A stretch of 64,000 bases of DNA from Olivibacter sp. SDN3 (GCF_014334135.1 NZ_CP060497.1:186001-250000), one strand, 5' to 3'; shown: positions 1-9,958, numbered from the stretch's first letter. Program-made: numbers and translations. The notes: a model not told the origin generated them from the sequence alone.

Positions 1-2300
1 TCGAAAACCACCCAATTTTGAGCATCAAGGCAGATTGCGCCCTCAGCATCCAATAAGGTCACTTGAATGCTAGCCATATCGCCCTCCTGATCAACTTGTT
101 CCAATAACATGCGCTCAGGCCTTTCCCACTTTGCTGTTTGATAATACTGCGTAAATTCATCGTCCACCGTCTCCTCTCCTTTTTTTGCCACCGCCTTGAT
201 ATGATTCTCTCCATCCTTAAACTGTATCATCCAACGCAGGCCTGCGGCAGGAAAATCTTGCGTGTTTCTTTTTTTACTTCCAAGGCTTTTACCGTTCACA
301 AAGAGTTCCACTTCCGATGCGTTGGAATACACTTTAACCATTTTCTCTTCATCTGCGCTACCCCATCTGGTTGGCCAAGAATGCCCATAGATATGCACCA
401 TAGGCTTTTCTGTCCAATACGATTGGAACACGTAGTAAGCTTCCTTTTTTTCAAAGTTACGTTCAACCACGCCTTTTTGATTAACATATGGTACGGGGTT
501 ATCCGGCCTAACCGGGGTGGAGAAATCTTTAAAGGGCCAATAAGCTGTACCGGTAAGCCAAGGCATTGTTTTCTGTTCCTTTAAATGCCAATCAATTAAG
601 TTACAGATATAACTTTCACTCCAATCGCCATCTTTCGAAACCCTCGCTGCCCCACCGTATAGGGAAGCATCGCCAGCCCGTTCATCTGTGCCACTGCCTC
701 CGGCAACCTCTGCAAGCACCTTATCAGGATTTTCAGCATGCCTTCCGGCATGGCTATCTCCTCCCCACTCTACATGTAGGAAATGATTTACTTGCCGCAT
801 TTCTTCTTCAGAAGACTCCTTGTAATCGGTGTACTGTCCTCGATACCACCCTGCCCAAATAGAAGGAGAATAAACATCGACAATATCCTTACAAAAGTCA
901 CATCTTCTGATAGCCGTTTTTCTGGTCGGATCCAGACGATGTGACAGATCGTTCAGTTCTGCCATGAATACCCTAATTTTCTCTTTGTCAAAAACCGAAA
1001 AATCACCTGGCCAATCGTTCTCATTTCCCAAGCCCCAAATAATAATCGAGGGGTGGTTATAATGTTGTTCAATCATGTTGGTAAGCATACGCTTCGCCTG
1101 CTCTTGATAAGCGCTTCCGCCAAGGCCGCCCCGGCACCAGGGAATTTCTTCCCAAACCAATATCCCGAGGCTATCACATGCATTCAACACCTCTCTCGAT
1201 TGTTGATAATGTCCTAAACGAATAAAGTTAACGCCCATCTCTTTCATCATAAGCATTTCCTGCCTGATCATGGAATCCGTCATCGCTGCCCCCACACCAG
1301 CGTGGTCTTCATGCCGATGTGTACCACGTAACAGTAAACGTTTTCCATTTAAATAGAATGGGCCTTTTTCTTTAAACGCCACATGACGGAAACCTATTTT
1401 TTCCCGATGCACATAAATATCACTACCTGCTTTCGCTGTCACCACGAGTGTATATCGTTCCGGAACGTCAGGATGCCATAGGGTAGGCTTGTTGATAAGC
1501 AATTCGCCGATAGCTAGATCGCCGTTCAAATCTGTAAACCCTTTTGTCAATTGTGCCACCTCTTTCCCTGCTGGATCTAACAACGTCACATCAACTGCAA
1601 CATTTTGATGATCAGCATAATTCACCAGGCGTGTTTTCACATAAACTTTCCCTTCTTTCCCTTTATCATCTACCTTCGCTTCCGCAAAAACCCCGTCAAC
1701 AAACAGCTGGGGAACATACCTTAAATTCAAGTGTCTGTAAATACCCCCATAAAGATTGAAATCAGATAAATCTGAGGGTATCATTTCCAAATCTCTCGAA
1801 TTATCCACCTTGATGGCAATCGGAATTTCGCCGTTAAATTGCTTAGTACATATGGGATTTTCCTTAAATGCCTCAACGGCCTCCGTAATATCTACGCTCC
1901 ACTCATCATAACCACCGGTATGTTCACCAACCTTAGTGGTATATACAAATACCTCGGTTTTTTGTCCAACTCCTTCGAAATGGAGCAATATACGTCCATT
2001 CTCATAGGGATTATCGATTGGCAAGCGTTTACGGTACCAGCCTGGCCCCTGGTAATAATTCATACCAGGGTCTACAGCATCTTCCGCGTTAAAACAATGC
2101 GGAAGATCAACGGTTTGCCATATAGGAACAGACTCGGGGTCTCCTTTTCCTACGGGTCTAACCGCTTCCCATATACCTCCCAGGTCGCTTCTTAGAAAGT
2201 CCCACTGTGTATTTATTCTTACCGATTGCTGTGCCCACGTTAAGTTAAAAAATCCGATAATAAATAGTAAAGGCAATAAACGAAATGTGCTTTTGAACAT
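1..2300 (-). CDS. GH2 family beta-galactosidase-like hydrolase (3' end outside window)
   Basis: Secreted or periplasmic glycoside hydrolase of family 2, retaining mechanism, probably acting on beta-galactosides or related beta-glycosides. The start at 2300 opens with a signal peptide (MFKSTFRLLPLLF.. to ..NLTWAQ), followed by the jelly-roll sugar-binding domain (GGIYRHL), an Ig-like domain and the TIM barrel. The acid/base glutamate lies in WGLGNENDW near residue 427 and the nucleophile glutamate in HVEWGG near residue 510. A DUF4982-like domain (ELFVNGKSLG) comes near the cut. The reading frame is open to base 1, so the C-terminus is missing only because the window ends. A TAnnTTTG promoter and a hairpin lie upstream. 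Substrate specificity cannot be read from the sequence. Confidence 0.9.
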   Translation of the reverse strand, partial: MFKSTFRLLPLLFIIGFFNLTWAQQSVRINTQWDFLRSDLGGIWEAVRPVGKGDPESVPIWQTVDLPHCFNAEDAVDPGMNYYQGPGWYRKRLPIDNPYENGRILLHFEGVGQKTEVFVYTTKVGEHTGGYDEWSVDITEAVEAFKENPICTKQFNGEIPIAIKVDNSRDLEMIPSDLSDFNLYGGIYRHLNLRYVPQLFVDGVFAEAKVDDKGKEGKVYVKTRLVNYADHQNVAVDVTLLDPAGKEVAQLTKGFTDLNGDLAIGELLINKPTLWHPDVPERYTLVVTAKAGSDIYVHREKIGFRHVAFKEKGPFYLNGKRLLLRGTHRHEDHAGVGAAMTDSMIRQEMLMMKEMGVNFIRLGHYQQSREVLNACDSLGILVWEEIPWCRGGLGGSAYQEQAKRMLTNMIEQHYNHPSIIIWGLGNENDWPGDFSVFDKEKIRVFMAELNDLSHRLDPTRKTAIRRCDFCKDIVDVYSPSIWAGWYRGQYTDYKESSEEEMRQVNHFLHVEWGGDSHAGRHAENPDKVLAEVAGGSGTDERAGDASLYGGAARVSKDGDWSESYICNLIDWHLKEQKTMPWLTGTAYWPFKDFSTPVRPDNPVPYVNQKGVVERNFEKKEAYYVFQSYWTEKPMVHIYGHSWPTRWGSADEEKMVKVYSNASEVELFVNGKSLGSKKRNTQDFPAAGLRWMIQFKDGENHIKAVAKKGEETVDDEFTQYYQTAKWERPERMLLEQVDQEGDMASIQVTLLDAEGAICLDAQNWVVF

Positions 2301-2503
2301 AAATGTTTTATTGGTTAAATGAATTAAAATCATCGATTTTTTCGTCGCAATTTTGAAAACATCTTTATAGAGGGAATATATAAAATATCTAAACAAAAAA
2401 GAATGGAACAGGGAGAAAATCATTAACTTTTTTGGAATAAAAAATAGCTTTATTGAATATGGTTACGTTAAACAGCCAATACTACCCGTTACACCTGTAA
2501 ACG

Positions 2504-2534
2504 AAAGCCCCCAACCGGGGAGATCGGGGGCTTT
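2504..2534. terminator. GC-rich hairpin with AAAGCCCCC/GGGGGCTTT arms
   Basis: Perfect 9-bp inverted repeat (2504-2512 and 2526-2534) with a 13-base loop. On the minus strand it would lie in the long 5' leader of the GH2 gene, after the TATATTTG box. On the plus strand it precedes an AAACCTAAATTATG stretch but no gene. Terminator or attenuator is the simplest reading. Confidence 0.55.
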
Positions 2535-2568
2535 ACTAACCAATTATAAACCTAAATTATGAATGATT

Positions 2569-2576
2569 CAAATATA
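2569..2576 (-). promoter_or_regulatory. Bacteroidota -7 box (TATATTTG) for the GH2 gene
   Basis: The minus strand reads TATATTTG, matching the TAnnTTTG -7 consensus of Bacteroidota primary sigma factor. It would give a leader of about 265 bases containing the hairpin at 2504-2534. The -33 element is not clear. Confidence 0.4.
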
Positions 2577-2954
2577 TGCGTTTACTGGCATCCTTTAAAA
2601 AAGTTAACATTTTTTAACAAAAAAGCGCATTCAAATGTAATGTTTTTGTTAAAAACACTAAATAATATGTGTTAACGGCTTGGGAAAAAACGCATAATTC
2701 TCCATGCCAATTCCCGGACATGTGTAAAATCTATTTCTTTCCACCTTCCACCTCAAGGCATAACTTTATGGATCATATTTTATCATGCCTTGTTAACTTA
2801 CTATACATATACTACGATTTTTTAATTTTATTATCACCTAAAAATAATATAACAACATTCCGCTTCTTTTTTTGAAAAATCTTTTGAAAACTGTCACTTA
2901 TAGCGGCTAAAAAATCGGATATTCGAGCAGTACTTACATTTTTGATTTACAACG

Positions 2955-3794
2955 ATGGGAATAACGAAAGAAAATCCAGATCTGAACATTGCTGTGCTTA
3001 TTGACGCCGATAATGTTTCGAGCACGAAGATAGAAGGTATTTTAGATGAAGTAAAACGGCATGGGACACCGTCTATCAAAAGAATTTACGGTGATTGGAC
3101 GAGTGCTTACGTATCGGGCTGGAAAGCTCCGTTGCTCACTCATGCCATTACTCCCATCCAGCAATACAGCTATACCAGTGGAAAAAATTCAACGGATTCA
3201 GCATTAATTATCGACGCTATGGACATTCTCCACACGCAGCAGATTGATGGATTTTGTATCGTATCCAGCGATAGTGATTTTACCCGGCTAGCTATTCGTT
3301 TGAGAGAATCAGGAAAAGTTGTGTTAGGAATAGGACAAAAGAAAACGCCAAAGCCGTTTATTGCTGCTTGCGATAAATTCATCTATATTGAAATTCTTGG
3401 TGATGGCCGTAACGAAACAGCGGCGGCAAGCACCGAAATTCCCGAAAAGGATAAAGACAGTGATCATATCGAAAAAGGTACGCTGCGTCCCACGGATACG
3501 GAAACCATAAGCAACAACTTTATCAAGCTTCTACGAAATACCATTGATGATGTAGCTGACGAAAGCGGCTGGGCGTCTTTGGCAGAGTTGGGGGCACTAT
3601 TGAATAAACGCAAGCCTGATTTCGATCCCCGAATTTACGGATTTAGCAAATTAACGCCCTTTTTTAAATCGCTCAGCAAGCATTTCGACATAGAGGAGAA
3701 AAACGTTGAAAATTCAAAGATCAAACATGTTTACATTAAAAATAAAGAAAGTAAAAAACCTATAAGAATTAAGCGGAAATTATCAAATAAGTAA
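2955..3794 (+). CDS. NYN domain protein with C-terminal OST-HTH/LOTUS domain
   Basis: Predicted RNA-processing protein: an N-terminal NYN (PIN-fold) nuclease-like domain joined to a C-terminal OST-HTH/LOTUS RNA-binding domain. The NYN signature is clear: IAVLIDADN with acidic residues D17 and D19, then KNSTDSALIIDAM near 75-88 and VSSDSDFTRLA near 103-113, which supply the metal-binding acidic set. The LOTUS domain (NFIKLLRNTI.. to ..FDPRIYGFSKLTPFF) occupies about residues 185-260, and the tail is very basic. Length (279 aa) is normal for LabA/YacP-like NYN-LOTUS proteins. Targets are unknown. It stands alone, 27 bases before the pentapeptide gene. Confidence 0.88.
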   Translation: MGITKENPDLNIAVLIDADNVSSTKIEGILDEVKRHGTPSIKRIYGDWTSAYVSGWKAPLLTHAITPIQQYSYTSGKNSTDSALIIDAMDILHTQQIDGFCIVSSDSDFTRLAIRLRESGKVVLGIGQKKTPKPFIAACDKFIYIEILGDGRNETAAASTEIPEKDKDSDHIEKGTLRPTDTETISNNFIKLLRNTIDDVADESGWASLAELGALLNKRKPDFDPRIYGFSKLTPFFKSLSKHFDIEEKNVENSKIKHVYIKNKESKKPIRIKRKLSNK

Positions 3795-3821
3795 TCCTTT
3801 TCTAAGTTAACTATCGTCAGG

Positions 3822-4412
3822 ATGAATAAATATACAGAGCAAATATTACACGAAAGCAAAACATTCGAGCATATAAATTATGCTGAACAACGACTAGAAA
3901 ATCGAGAGTTTATTAATTGTACGTTTATCCGTTGTAACTTTAATAAGAGCAATCTTGGTAACAACGATTTTGTTGACTGTCATTTCAAGTATTGCGATTT
4001 CTCACTCACTATACTTCATCACACTGGTTTCAGCGATGTTGTTTTCACCGAGTGCAAAATACTTGGAGTAGATTTTACGATAGTCAACAAATTTATGTTT
4101 TCTTTTGCATTTAACAATTGTTACCTGGATTACAGCTTATTTACCGCTTCCAAACTCAAAAACACCAATTTTATAAATTGCTCATTGAAGGAAGTAGATT
4201 TTTCGGAGGCAGATTTATCAGGTTCAACCTTCAATAATTGTAGTCTCTTAGGCGCAAAATTCTTCCATACCATTCTTGAAAAGGCAGATTTCAGAACCGC
4301 ACAGCATTTTGCCATTGATGTTGAAACCAATCGAATGAAGAAAGCCAAGTTTTCCAATTTAAGCCTTTCAGGACTGCTATACAAATATCAGTTGGATATA
4401 TCCGACGATTAA
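3822..4412 (+). CDS. Pentapeptide repeat protein, Qnr/McbG-like
   Basis: A 196-residue protein built almost entirely of A(D/N)LXX-type pentapeptides, for example FINCTFIRCNFNKSNL, FVDCHFKYCDF and VDFSEADLSGSTFNN. These fold into a right-handed quadrilateral beta-helix. The length and the break near residue 85 (LGVDFTIVNKFMF) resemble Qnr/McbG proteins, which mimic DNA and protect gyrase; whether this one protects a topoisomerase is inference. No signal peptide is visible. The gene follows the NYN gene by 27 bases and its end abuts a decayed gene on the other strand. Confidence 0.85.
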   Translation: MNKYTEQILHESKTFEHINYAEQRLENREFINCTFIRCNFNKSNLGNNDFVDCHFKYCDFSLTILHHTGFSDVVFTECKILGVDFTIVNKFMFSFAFNNCYLDYSLFTASKLKNTNFINCSLKEVDFSEADLSGSTFNNCSLLGAKFFHTILEKADFRTAQHFAIDVETNRMKKAKFSNLSLSGLLYKYQLDISDD

Positions 4413-4600
4413 CTGATCATTCAATTTCACCACAAAAGGAGAGACAGGCAAACCTTCTTCATTATATAAGTTTGCATTTCCCAGATTGCCGACCCATGCG
4501 TAGCGTACCATCGTAGACTTATCACTATTGCTTCATCCACTGAAGCCCAGTCCCGGCTCTCCAGTTCGCTATTGCGCTGTAATACCATGCCATTACCGTT
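4413..4600 (-). pseudogene. Remnant of sialate O-acetylesterase C-terminus
   Basis: The minus strand encodes VRYAWVGNLGNANLYNEEG followed by LPVSPFV, the signature end of sialate O-acetylesterases (SASA family; usual form VRYAWxxNPxxANLYNxEGLPxSPF). Upstream the related stretch ESRDWASVDEAIV is in another frame and a stop interrupts the first frame, so this is a frameshifted tail of an otherwise lost gene. It lies between the pentapeptide gene and the GH2 gene. Confidence 0.72.
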
Positions 4601-4635
4601 CAGTGAACGTAGATAAATGTATGTGGAAGAACAAT

Positions 4636-7371
4636 CTATTGCTCCTGCACACTATTCAAAACAACAGTTGCCGCAGTCAAGCCTTCCGACGCTACTTTCA
4701 ATTTTATACGCCCTGTTTCACCCGGTTTCGCCCGTACAATGACCAAACCCAAGCCGTTAAAAGCCTCCCGTTTCTGTGCAGAAAACGGCGTCAAATTTGT
4801 GGGATCACCATTATCTGTCGCAACAATTTCACCTGGCCCTGCTATTGCGTAATGTAGCAGACTCTTTGCTTGTGGCACAAGCAAACCATTTTCATCCTCT
4901 ACCCTTGCCGTTACGAAGATCAGATCTTCTCCATCGGCCTGCAATGTTGTACGATCCGCAGCTAATACGAGCTTGCTGGCCGGACCGGTTGTCTTTACCG
5001 CGGTTTCCGTCCACTTTTCTCCATTTTTATAAGCTACCACCTTCAGTTCGCCTGGACTGTACTTAACATCGTCCCAACGTAGGCGATATTCATCGGCTCC
5101 CACCATCTTTCTGCCCAGCGACTTTCCATTAAGGAACAGTTCGGCCGCATCGCCAGAGGTAAACACATGCACCGGTGTTACCTTACCGATACGATCCGGC
5201 CAGTTCCAGTGCGGTAAAATATGTGCCATAGGCAAATCTGGCCGCCATTGCGACTGATAGAGATAAAAACGATCTTTTTTAAAACCGGCCAAGTCTATGA
5301 CACCAAAGTAACTGCTGCGAGACAAATAGTACGGTGTTGGCTCGCCGAGGTAGTCCCAACCACTCCAAACAAAACCACCGGCTACATAGGGATGTTGATC
5401 CATCATTGCAAAAACCTTGTCGGCCGATGCGCCAAAATCCACCGAATGCAATTCGTAAGCGCTCACCCGTTGCGCGATCGAATCGCCTCCCATGCCTTCT
5501 TTCACCGGTGCACTGTTCCCGTCATACACGGGGAAGAGGTATTCGCCACGGCTACTCACAGCCGCTGCGTTCTCACTACTTACAATCATTTTATGGGGGA
5601 ATTTCTCACGAAATGCCGGAAACAGTGGAGGCGTAGATATTCCTTTCAAGCCTTCATAAGCCTGTCCGTTGCGAATGCCTTCTCCCTGATAATTCAAGCT
5701 GATAATATCTACCACTTCCGGAAGCGGCATATGCGGTTTGGCATAGTTCATGGAGACCGTCGTCGGCCGGGTAGCATCCTCTTCCTTCACAATAGTCTGT
5801 AAACGTTTCGCCATCGCTGCGCCTACAGTATCCGTATACTGCTCGCCAACCTCATTGCCGAAACTCCACATGATTACCGATGGGTGATTCCTATCACGCC
5901 GAACGAAAGCCCGTAGATCTTGTTCATGCCAATCCGGAAAGATCAGGTGAAAATCAAGTGGCGTTTTCTTCAACTCCCAATTATCAAATAGCTCATTTAT
6001 CACGAGGAAACCCATCCGGTCTGTCAAATCCAGCAGTTCCGGCGCCGGTGGATTATGCGCCATTCGGATGGCATTGCAACCCATCTCCCGGAGCATCTCA
6101 AGTTGTCGCTCCGCCGCACGCGTATTAAAAGCAGCACCCAGTGCACCCAGATCGTGATGTTGATTCACCCCGTTCAAGGGAACATGCTCACCGTTAACCA
6201 ATAAGCCCCTAACAGGATCAAATTGCAGGTCGCGAATGCCAAAAGTTGTCTCATAGACATCCACCTCCCGCCCTTTAGTAGTGACCTTCGTGACAGCCGT
6301 ATAACGATGAGGTCTTTGCTTAGGCAAGGGCACCCACAGTTTAGGCTCCAAAAGTGTTGTCGAGCCCATTAATGTTTCGCTTGTTTGCGCCTTCAGCAGG
6401 GCCTCCATGTCTTTTATTGTCGCGACAGGTTTACCTATTTTTCGTCCGTATGCATCCAACAGATAGATTTCAGTGGCCACCTTCACCTTTTCATCCGTCT
6501 TGCCATCATTATCTACTGTTAACTGCAATGCTATGGTTGCAGCCCTTTTTGAAACATCACGTGTAGTGATGAAAGTACCCCATTGGCCTACATGTAACGG
6601 ATTACTTTTGACAAGCCAAACATTGCGATAGATACCGCCACCGGGATACCAGCGTGAGGAACTCGGTGGGTTATCCAAACGGATGGTCAGTTGGTTCGTA
6701 CTCCCCGGGATCACGTAAGGCGTAAGGTCGAGCCGCCATGAGGCATAACCATAAGGCCAGCCACCCAGCAATTTGCCGTTAAGCCATACGATAGCATAAG
6801 ACATAGCCCCATCTATATCCAGAAAGATGGATTTACCGTCGTCGGAGGCGGGGATATCCAGTTCTTTACGATACCAAGCAACCCCTTGACTTGGCAGGCG
6901 CCCCATACCTCCGCCAACTTCCGTGTTCCACCCCTTATAAAAAGGACCATTGATGGCCCAATCGTGTGGCAAGGTTACTTCTTCCCAGGCACTATCATCA
7001 AAGTCGATCTGTACAAAAGGAAAATTATTACCAGGATTTCCTTCCGGGCGTATATACTGTTTTGTCGAATCTTTAATAAAAGCATTTCCAGTAGGCAAAA
7101 TCCAAGGCTTTAATACATGTCTGGCCTCTTCCACTTTAACTGCTTCCGTAGGCTTTGCGTCGGCAGGTTTACCGTCTTCATCAGCAGTCACCTCAGGCCG
7201 CAGATCGTAGATTAGACTATCCGCCTCAGCCAGTGTCTCATATTTCAAGAATTTCCAACCATCATTGAGGGAAATACGCTTATTAACCGGTTCCTGGGCA
7301 GGGCTCTGTAGCGCTATAGTAAAAAGCATCATGAAGCAAACCACATCATTCAGGTTGAATTTTATCGCCAT
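4636..7371 (-). CDS. GH2 beta-galactosidase with DUF4982 and Ig-like domains
   Basis: Complete 911-residue exported glycosidase. It has an N-terminal signal peptide ending near SPAQ, a jelly-roll (WYPGGGIYRNVWLV), an Ig-like sandwich, then the TIM barrel. The acid/base Glu is in WSFGNEVG (about residue 506) and the nucleophile Glu in VSSENAAAVSSRGEY (about 600). A DUF4982 domain follows (HVFTSGDAAELFLNGKSLGR) and a bacterial Ig-like domain (KLVLAADRTTLQADGEDL) closes the protein. Bacteroidota enzymes of this layout are mostly beta-galactosidases. A residue 45-75 insert rich in Asp, Lys, Pro and Ala (ADEDGKPADAKP) is unusual. No SusC/SusD pair is nearby, so glycan specificity is not shown. Confidence 0.9.
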   Translation of the reverse strand: MAIKFNLNDVVCFMMLFTIALQSPAQEPVNKRISLNDGWKFLKYETLAEADSLIYDLRPEVTADEDGKPADAKPTEAVKVEEARHVLKPWILPTGNAFIKDSTKQYIRPEGNPGNNFPFVQIDFDDSAWEEVTLPHDWAINGPFYKGWNTEVGGGMGRLPSQGVAWYRKELDIPASDDGKSIFLDIDGAMSYAIVWLNGKLLGGWPYGYASWRLDLTPYVIPGSTNQLTIRLDNPPSSSRWYPGGGIYRNVWLVKSNPLHVGQWGTFITTRDVSKRAATIALQLTVDNDGKTDEKVKVATEIYLLDAYGRKIGKPVATIKDMEALLKAQTSETLMGSTTLLEPKLWVPLPKQRPHRYTAVTKVTTKGREVDVYETTFGIRDLQFDPVRGLLVNGEHVPLNGVNQHHDLGALGAAFNTRAAERQLEMLREMGCNAIRMAHNPPAPELLDLTDRMGFLVINELFDNWELKKTPLDFHLIFPDWHEQDLRAFVRRDRNHPSVIMWSFGNEVGEQYTDTVGAAMAKRLQTIVKEEDATRPTTVSMNYAKPHMPLPEVVDIISLNYQGEGIRNGQAYEGLKGISTPPLFPAFREKFPHKMIVSSENAAAVSSRGEYLFPVYDGNSAPVKEGMGGDSIAQRVSAYELHSVDFGASADKVFAMMDQHPYVAGGFVWSGWDYLGEPTPYYLSRSSYFGVIDLAGFKKDRFYLYQSQWRPDLPMAHILPHWNWPDRIGKVTPVHVFTSGDAAELFLNGKSLGRKMVGADEYRLRWDDVKYSPGELKVVAYKNGEKWTETAVKTTGPASKLVLAADRTTLQADGEDLIFVTARVEDENGLLVPQAKSLLHYAIAGPGEIVATDNGDPTNLTPFSAQKREAFNGLGLVIVRAKPGETGRIKLKVASEGLTAATVVLNSVQEQ

Positions 7372-7574
7372 AATCTTTTGTCTATGAATGATCTACAATT
7401 GTTTGTTCGAATAAAGGTAAAAATAACACTAAATATGCAACACAACAAATCCAGCATTAGACCAATCAAAAGCATATCATAGTTAACTACTCAGACCATA
7501 TGCTAAGCAAAACTGGAGGTTGAAAGCTTACGTTATGCATTACTAAAAGAAAGAATTACTAATTAAGAGCAGTA

Positions 7575-8129
7575 TCACAAGCGTTTGAAGAGCTTTGGGT
7601 AATTGATAACAAAACCATCCTCATCGATTGTAATTTCTGCCATGAAGTCGCCTTCAGTATTTTCGAATCGATACAATTGTTGATCAAGCCGTGTATAACA
7701 CTGGCTTGCGATATAAACGCGCTGTTCAAGTACGTCAAAATATAGCACATTAATAGTTTTTTTTTCACCCACCTTCAGCATTAACCTATTGATAGCCAAT
7801 GTATTTGTAAAAGGAGACACTGAAATATCAATATCGTAATAGCCTAATGGAAACTCTTTCCCTCCATCATCTGTTAACCATCTATTTGAAGCAAAAAGAT
7901 AATGCCAGCTGATAAATTCATCATCCAAATGGCCGTTAATGCTAACAGCGTTTACTTGCCATTTTTCATTGATATGCACCTCGTAATTCACTATTACCTT
8001 CATTTGGTTGATGGTACCGTTGACGGTTGAATGGACTACAGCATTCCTCTCTGCCAATATTTCCATTATCAGGTTTTCATGTGTGTTAAATGTCTCCATT
8101 CCGTTCCACGAAATTCGCTTGATTTCCAT
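7575..8129 (-). CDS. Putative glycolipid-binding domain protein (DUF1089 type)
   Basis: A 184-residue cytoplasmic protein without signal peptide. The stretch YDIDISVSPFTNTLAINRL and the ending DEDGFVINYPKLFKRL match the Glycolipid_bind (PF06475) family, whose members usually read DISVTPFTNTLPIRRL and end in DGLVxDYPGLFRR. Biological role is unknown; the name derives from structural similarity of a Pseudomonas member. It lies 63 bases after the sulfatase on the same strand and may be cotranscribed with it. Confidence 0.78.
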   Translation of the reverse strand: MEIKRISWNGMETFNTHENLIMEILAERNAVVHSTVNGTINQMKVIVNYEVHINEKWQVNAVSINGHLDDEFISWHYLFASNRWLTDDGGKEFPLGYYDIDISVSPFTNTLAINRLMLKVGEKKTINVLYFDVLEQRVYIASQCYTRLDQQLYRFENTEGDFMAEITIDEDGFVINYPKLFKRL

Positions 8130-8192
8130 ACCAGGTGAACATTTGTTGAAAAGCGTTTGTTTGCTTGAAGACAGAGATCGGCAGATATTCTA

Positions 8193-9866
8193 TCAGTTCA
8201 TCTTTACCGTTTCTGCCACTCCCTCTTCAAACTTCAACATACTTTTAGCGGTTTCGGCTGCTTTTAAAAGCGAATCGGTATTTAGTACCTGATGGTTTTT
8301 TTCCCAATCCTGATGACTATTTATCAACCCTTGTACACGATCATGCTCCCGTGAAGATAGGTCGTGCACCTCTGCAGGGTCTAACTCCATATCGAACAAC
8401 CTCCAGTTAGCGTCACCGTTCAACTTCAACAGTTTCCATTTTCCTGCTCGTACGGCTTTATTTCCACCACGCTCAAAGTAAAGTGTATCATGGTTTATCG
8501 CCCGTTTACCTTTAAAAACAGGTAACAAGGACCTTCCTGCCGCTGGCAGTATATCTTTCTCATTATATTGCTTAGGATAGGCCGTACCCGACAGTTCTAA
8601 TATGGTAGGCAACACATCAATAATATGCCCTCTACCTACCACTTTACGGTGCTTCCACTTTGCCGGGAACGACGCAATAAAAGGGGTATTGATCCCTCCT
8701 TCATAAGGAAAAGTCTTCCAATATGAAAAAGGGGTATTGATGGCGTAAGCCCATCGATGAGTAATTGACTCGTAAGAATCGGGCCCGCCAAGTTCCGTAG
8801 CGTTTTTCGGTCCCGGCAATTGACCCCAATCTGCAAACACACGGCTTACATTTTCACCGGCAGCCCCATTGTCTGATAAGAAAAAAAACACCGTATTTTC
8901 GTACTGGCCATTTTGTTTTAAATGAGCTATCAATTTTCCAATATTTTGGTCTACCCTATCCAACATAGCTGCATGCACTTCCATACGTGCCGCCCAAGTT
9001 CTTTGTTCGTCAGCACTTAATGTATTCCAAGCAGGTATGGTAGACGGTCGTTCTCCAAGAGAGTGTCCCTCCTTAATAATTCCATTTTCAATAAGTTTCT
9101 TATAGCGAAGGTTACGTAAGGAATCCCAACCTATATCATACACTCCCTTATATTTGGCGATATCTTTGGGTAATGCCTGCAATGGCCAATGCGGTGCATT
9201 ATAAGCCAGGTAGAGAAAAAAAGGTTTGCCGGAGTTCTTGTTCCCACTAATAAAATCGTTCGCTTTTTGCGAAATAGCATTGGTTAAATAAAAATCTTCT
9301 TCTTCTGCCACTATACGTTCATTATTTTCTATCAAGGGAGTAGGTTTTTCAGCATGTGGTAGATGATTAAAATATACCGAAGCCCCTTCAATGAAACCAT
9401 AAAATTGGTCAAAACCTCGTTGTATAGGCCAGTAAAGAGAGTCACTTCCCACGTGCCACTTTCCTGCTAAAAAGGTCGCATAGCCGTTTGTTTTTAACGC
9501 TTCGGCTATTGTTACCGTATTCTCTGCCAGGTAACCTTGATAAGATGGCACACCTAAATTAATATTAAAGTAGCCAACACCTGCATCGTGCTGATACTGC
9601 CCAGTAAGCAATGATGCCCTGGTGGGGGCACATATCCCAACATTGTAAAATTCGCTAAACACCACCCCATTGTTAGCGAGTGCATCAATATGCGGAGTGC
9701 GGATTTCGGATCCGTATGCTCCTAAGTCAGAATATCCCATATCGTCTACTAATATCAACACCACGTTGGGTTTGGGTGAGTCAACTTGTTTATCGTTACT
9801 TTTACAGGAAAGTTCTAATGTTATTACTACAACCGCCAATAGATACTTAAAATATACTTTCATCAA
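8193..9866 (-). CDS. Arylsulfatase, lipoprotein, S1 (formylglycine) family
   Basis: Type I sulfatase hydrolysing sulfate esters, probably of sulfated glycans. The protein starts with a lipoprotein signal (lipobox LELSC, Cys21), then PNVVLILVDDMGYSDLG with metal-binding Asp41-Asp42, and the maturation motif C79-A-P-T-R followed by ASLLTG. Cys79 would be converted to formylglycine by an anaerobic (anSME) or FGE enzyme encoded elsewhere. The metal site is completed by FFLSDNGAAGE. At 557 residues it has the length usual for the family. Its neighbours, GH2 enzymes upstream and downstream, suggest a glycan-degrading role; the substrate is unknown. Confidence 0.92.
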   Translation of the reverse strand: MMKVYFKYLLAVVVITLELSCKSNDKQVDSPKPNVVLILVDDMGYSDLGAYGSEIRTPHIDALANNGVVFSEFYNVGICAPTRASLLTGQYQHDAGVGYFNINLGVPSYQGYLAENTVTIAEALKTNGYATFLAGKWHVGSDSLYWPIQRGFDQFYGFIEGASVYFNHLPHAEKPTPLIENNERIVAEEEDFYLTNAISQKANDFISGNKNSGKPFFLYLAYNAPHWPLQALPKDIAKYKGVYDIGWDSLRNLRYKKLIENGIIKEGHSLGERPSTIPAWNTLSADEQRTWAARMEVHAAMLDRVDQNIGKLIAHLKQNGQYENTVFFFLSDNGAAGENVSRVFADWGQLPGPKNATELGGPDSYESITHRWAYAINTPFSYWKTFPYEGGINTPFIASFPAKWKHRKVVGRGHIIDVLPTILELSGTAYPKQYNEKDILPAAGRSLLPVFKGKRAINHDTLYFERGGNKAVRAGKWKLLKLNGDANWRLFDMELDPAEVHDLSSREHDRVQGLINSHQDWEKNHQVLNTDSLLKAAETAKSMLKFEEGVAETVKMN

Positions 9867-9958
9867 AAAGTTTTGTTAAATGTAGAAATCAAATATATGG
9901 GTCTGCCGATAAACAAGCAATAAAAATCTACAAAAACAGTAGACTTTATTGTTGCCGT

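Larger units (their letters stand above)
2301..2954. other. Intergenic region between divergent GH2 and NYN genes
   Basis: 654 bases without a credible gene. It holds the hairpin and the minus-strand promoter-like box described separately; the rest is very AT-rich. A short plus-strand reading frame inside it shows no family signature. Confidence 0.6.
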
